A DNA stretch of 64,000 nt from Mucilaginibacter aquariorum (GTDB lineage Bacteria > Bacteroidota > Bacteroidia > Sphingobacteriales > Sphingobacteriaceae): positions 1 through 64,000 of the forward strand of contig NZ_JANHOH010000014.1 of assembly GCF_024498135.1 (NCBI RefSeq). Reading direction: 5' to 3'. Positions 63,238 through 64,000 of the stretch are shown here, piece by piece. The notes under the pieces are model-generated. The model did not search any database. It worked only from the letters and a program-made list of their open reading frames with translations, and had not been told where the DNA came from. A program made the position numbers and the translations under genes. Position 1 is the stretch's first letter. The number at the start of each line of letters is the position of its first letter.

Positions 63238-64000
63238 TTAGTTGCTTTGGGTAATATCTAAGAATAATTGCTCCAGGTCTTTATGGTGTTTATTTATGCT
63301 AAATACGGTCATCCCGTTTTGAACAAGGAGTGTATTGATGTCGCCTATTTGCTGTTTAGAGATAAAAGGCACATAAAGGTGGTCGTGGTTGATATCGTTT
63401 ACTGTGAAGTTATTGCGTTTTAAAAAGTTAGCGGCATCAACAGTATTGTCTACTTCTATCCTTATCATGGGCTGGTTAATATTCTGCAGATCGTGAATAG
63501 TGCCCTGGAACATTAGCTTACCATTGTTAATAATACCAACATGGGTAGCCATCTTCTCAATCTCGGCCAATAGGTGGCTGGATATAAAAACGGTTTTGCC
63601 ACCGGCTACAAGCCTCATCAGTAACTCACGGATCTCGATAATGCCGTTAGGGTCAAGTCCGTTGGTTGGTTCGTCCAATATTAAAAGTTTGGGGTCGCTT
63701 AGTAAAGCAAGGGCAATGCCCAGGCGTTGTTTCATCCCTAACGAATATTGTCCCGCTTTTTTACCGGCAGCATTGGTTAGCTGAACCAATTTAAGCATTT
63801 CGTCAACCCTTTGCTCGCTAACCTGCAAAAGCAAGGCGCGGTTCATCAGGTTTTCTTTACCGGTAAGGTGGTGGTATATGGCAGGCTGCTCTATCAGCGA
63901 GCCTATTTGCGATAATATATTAATGCGATTGCTTTGCAGCTCCTGCCCAAAAATATGAATGCTGCCTTCGCCTGTTTTTAACAGGTTGAGCAGCATTTTT
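63238..64000 (-). CDS. ABC transporter ATPase, 5' end outside the window
   Basis: The visible 253 residues are an ABC ATPase without its first part. The signature YSLGMKQRLGIALALL, the Walker B LLILDEPTNGLDPNG and the switch His in FISSHLLAEIEKM are present. The Walker A should lie a few codons beyond the window end, as the first residues (KMLLNLLKTGEGSIHIFG) normally follow GKTT-I. It is the partner of the permease downstream and resembles the bacitracin/lantibiotic exporter group. Confidence 0.85.
   Translation of the reverse strand, partial: KMLLNLLKTGEGSIHIFGQELQSNRINILSQIGSLIEQPAIYHHLTGKENLMNRALLLQVSEQRVDEMLKLVQLTNAAGKKAGQYSLGMKQRLGIALALLSDPKLLILDEPTNGLDPNGIIEIRELLMRLVAGGKTVFISSHLLAEIEKMATHVGIINNGKLMFQGTIHDLQNINQPMIRIEVDNTVDAANFLKRNNFTVNDINHDHLYVPFISKQQIGDINTLLVQNGMTVFSINKHHKDLEQLFLDITQSN

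Overview
The window reads as chromosomal DNA of a Bacteroidota bacterium, most probably a soil- or plant-associated Sphingobacteriaceae member of the Mucilaginibacter/Pedobacter type. The reasons are a giant secreted protein ending in a CHU_C / type IX secretion type B sorting domain, several start-proximal TAnnTTTG promoter boxes typical of the phylum, FtsX/MacB permeases of the phylum's style, class II xylose isomerase with FGGY xylulokinase, and many AraC-type regulators. The genus is an inference; no rRNA or other marker is present. I saw no tRNA, CRISPR array, prophage or transposase gene.

Layout. 0.2-5.7 kb: an imuA-imuB-dnaE2 translesion mutasome operon. 5.8-11.2 kb: alpha/beta hydrolase, RibD-like reductase, and a 1228-residue protein that joins a membrane AraC-type regulator to an FtsX/MacB permease. 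11.3-18.7 kb: AraC regulator plus flavin monooxygenase, an AraC/SDR pair on the minus strand, a DUF2809/MpaB-like pair, and an ABC-F protein. 18.9-32.4 kb: an L-fucose utilisation locus (FucP, UxaA-family dehydratase, SDR, FAH-family hydrolase, LutABC, CE20-like acetylesterase, AraC regulator, second SDR, GH95 alpha-L-fucosidase). 32.5-41.8 kb: a minus-strand gntR / phosphomannose-isomerase-like / MFS sugar porter operon, then divergent lacI and xylB-xylA, then a DUF1080 protein. 42.6-51.7 kb: a 3054-residue secreted repeat protein. 51.8-59 kb: a phosphodiesterase, a TetR-controlled DHA2 efflux pump, a secreted acetolactate decarboxylase, and a MocR regulator divergent from doxX-eamA. 59-64 kb: an orphan PAS histidine kinase, small orphan genes, repeat-rich spacers, and an ABC-2 exporter cut by the window end.

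How the genes fit together. The fucose locus makes biochemical sense as one circuit: the extracytoplasmic GH95 (perhaps after deacetylation by the CE20-like enzyme) frees L-fucose, FucP imports it, an SDR oxidises it, a UxaA-family dehydratase takes the place of the usual enolase-type fuconate dehydratase, a second SDR and an FAH-family hydrolase finish the non-phosphorylative route to pyruvate plus L-lactate, and LutABC oxidises the lactate to pyruvate. The xylose genes next door suggest that fucosylated, acetylated plant xyloglucan is one natural source, but no xyloglucanase or SusC/D pair lies in the window.

Regulation is unusually readable here. There are three near-identical TetR-type palindromes around the efflux genes, paired direct repeats between mocR and doxX, a LacI-type palindrome between lacI and xylB, palindromes in front of gntR, the SDR gene at 15.5 kb and the imu operon, and several strong hairpin terminators. 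Repeats of note are a near-perfect 306-bp tandem duplication and an older 1.3-kb duplication inside the giant gene, a nested-hairpin REP/MITE-like element after eamA lying between two copies of the eamA 3' end, and paired hairpins around a small PLDc_N gene.
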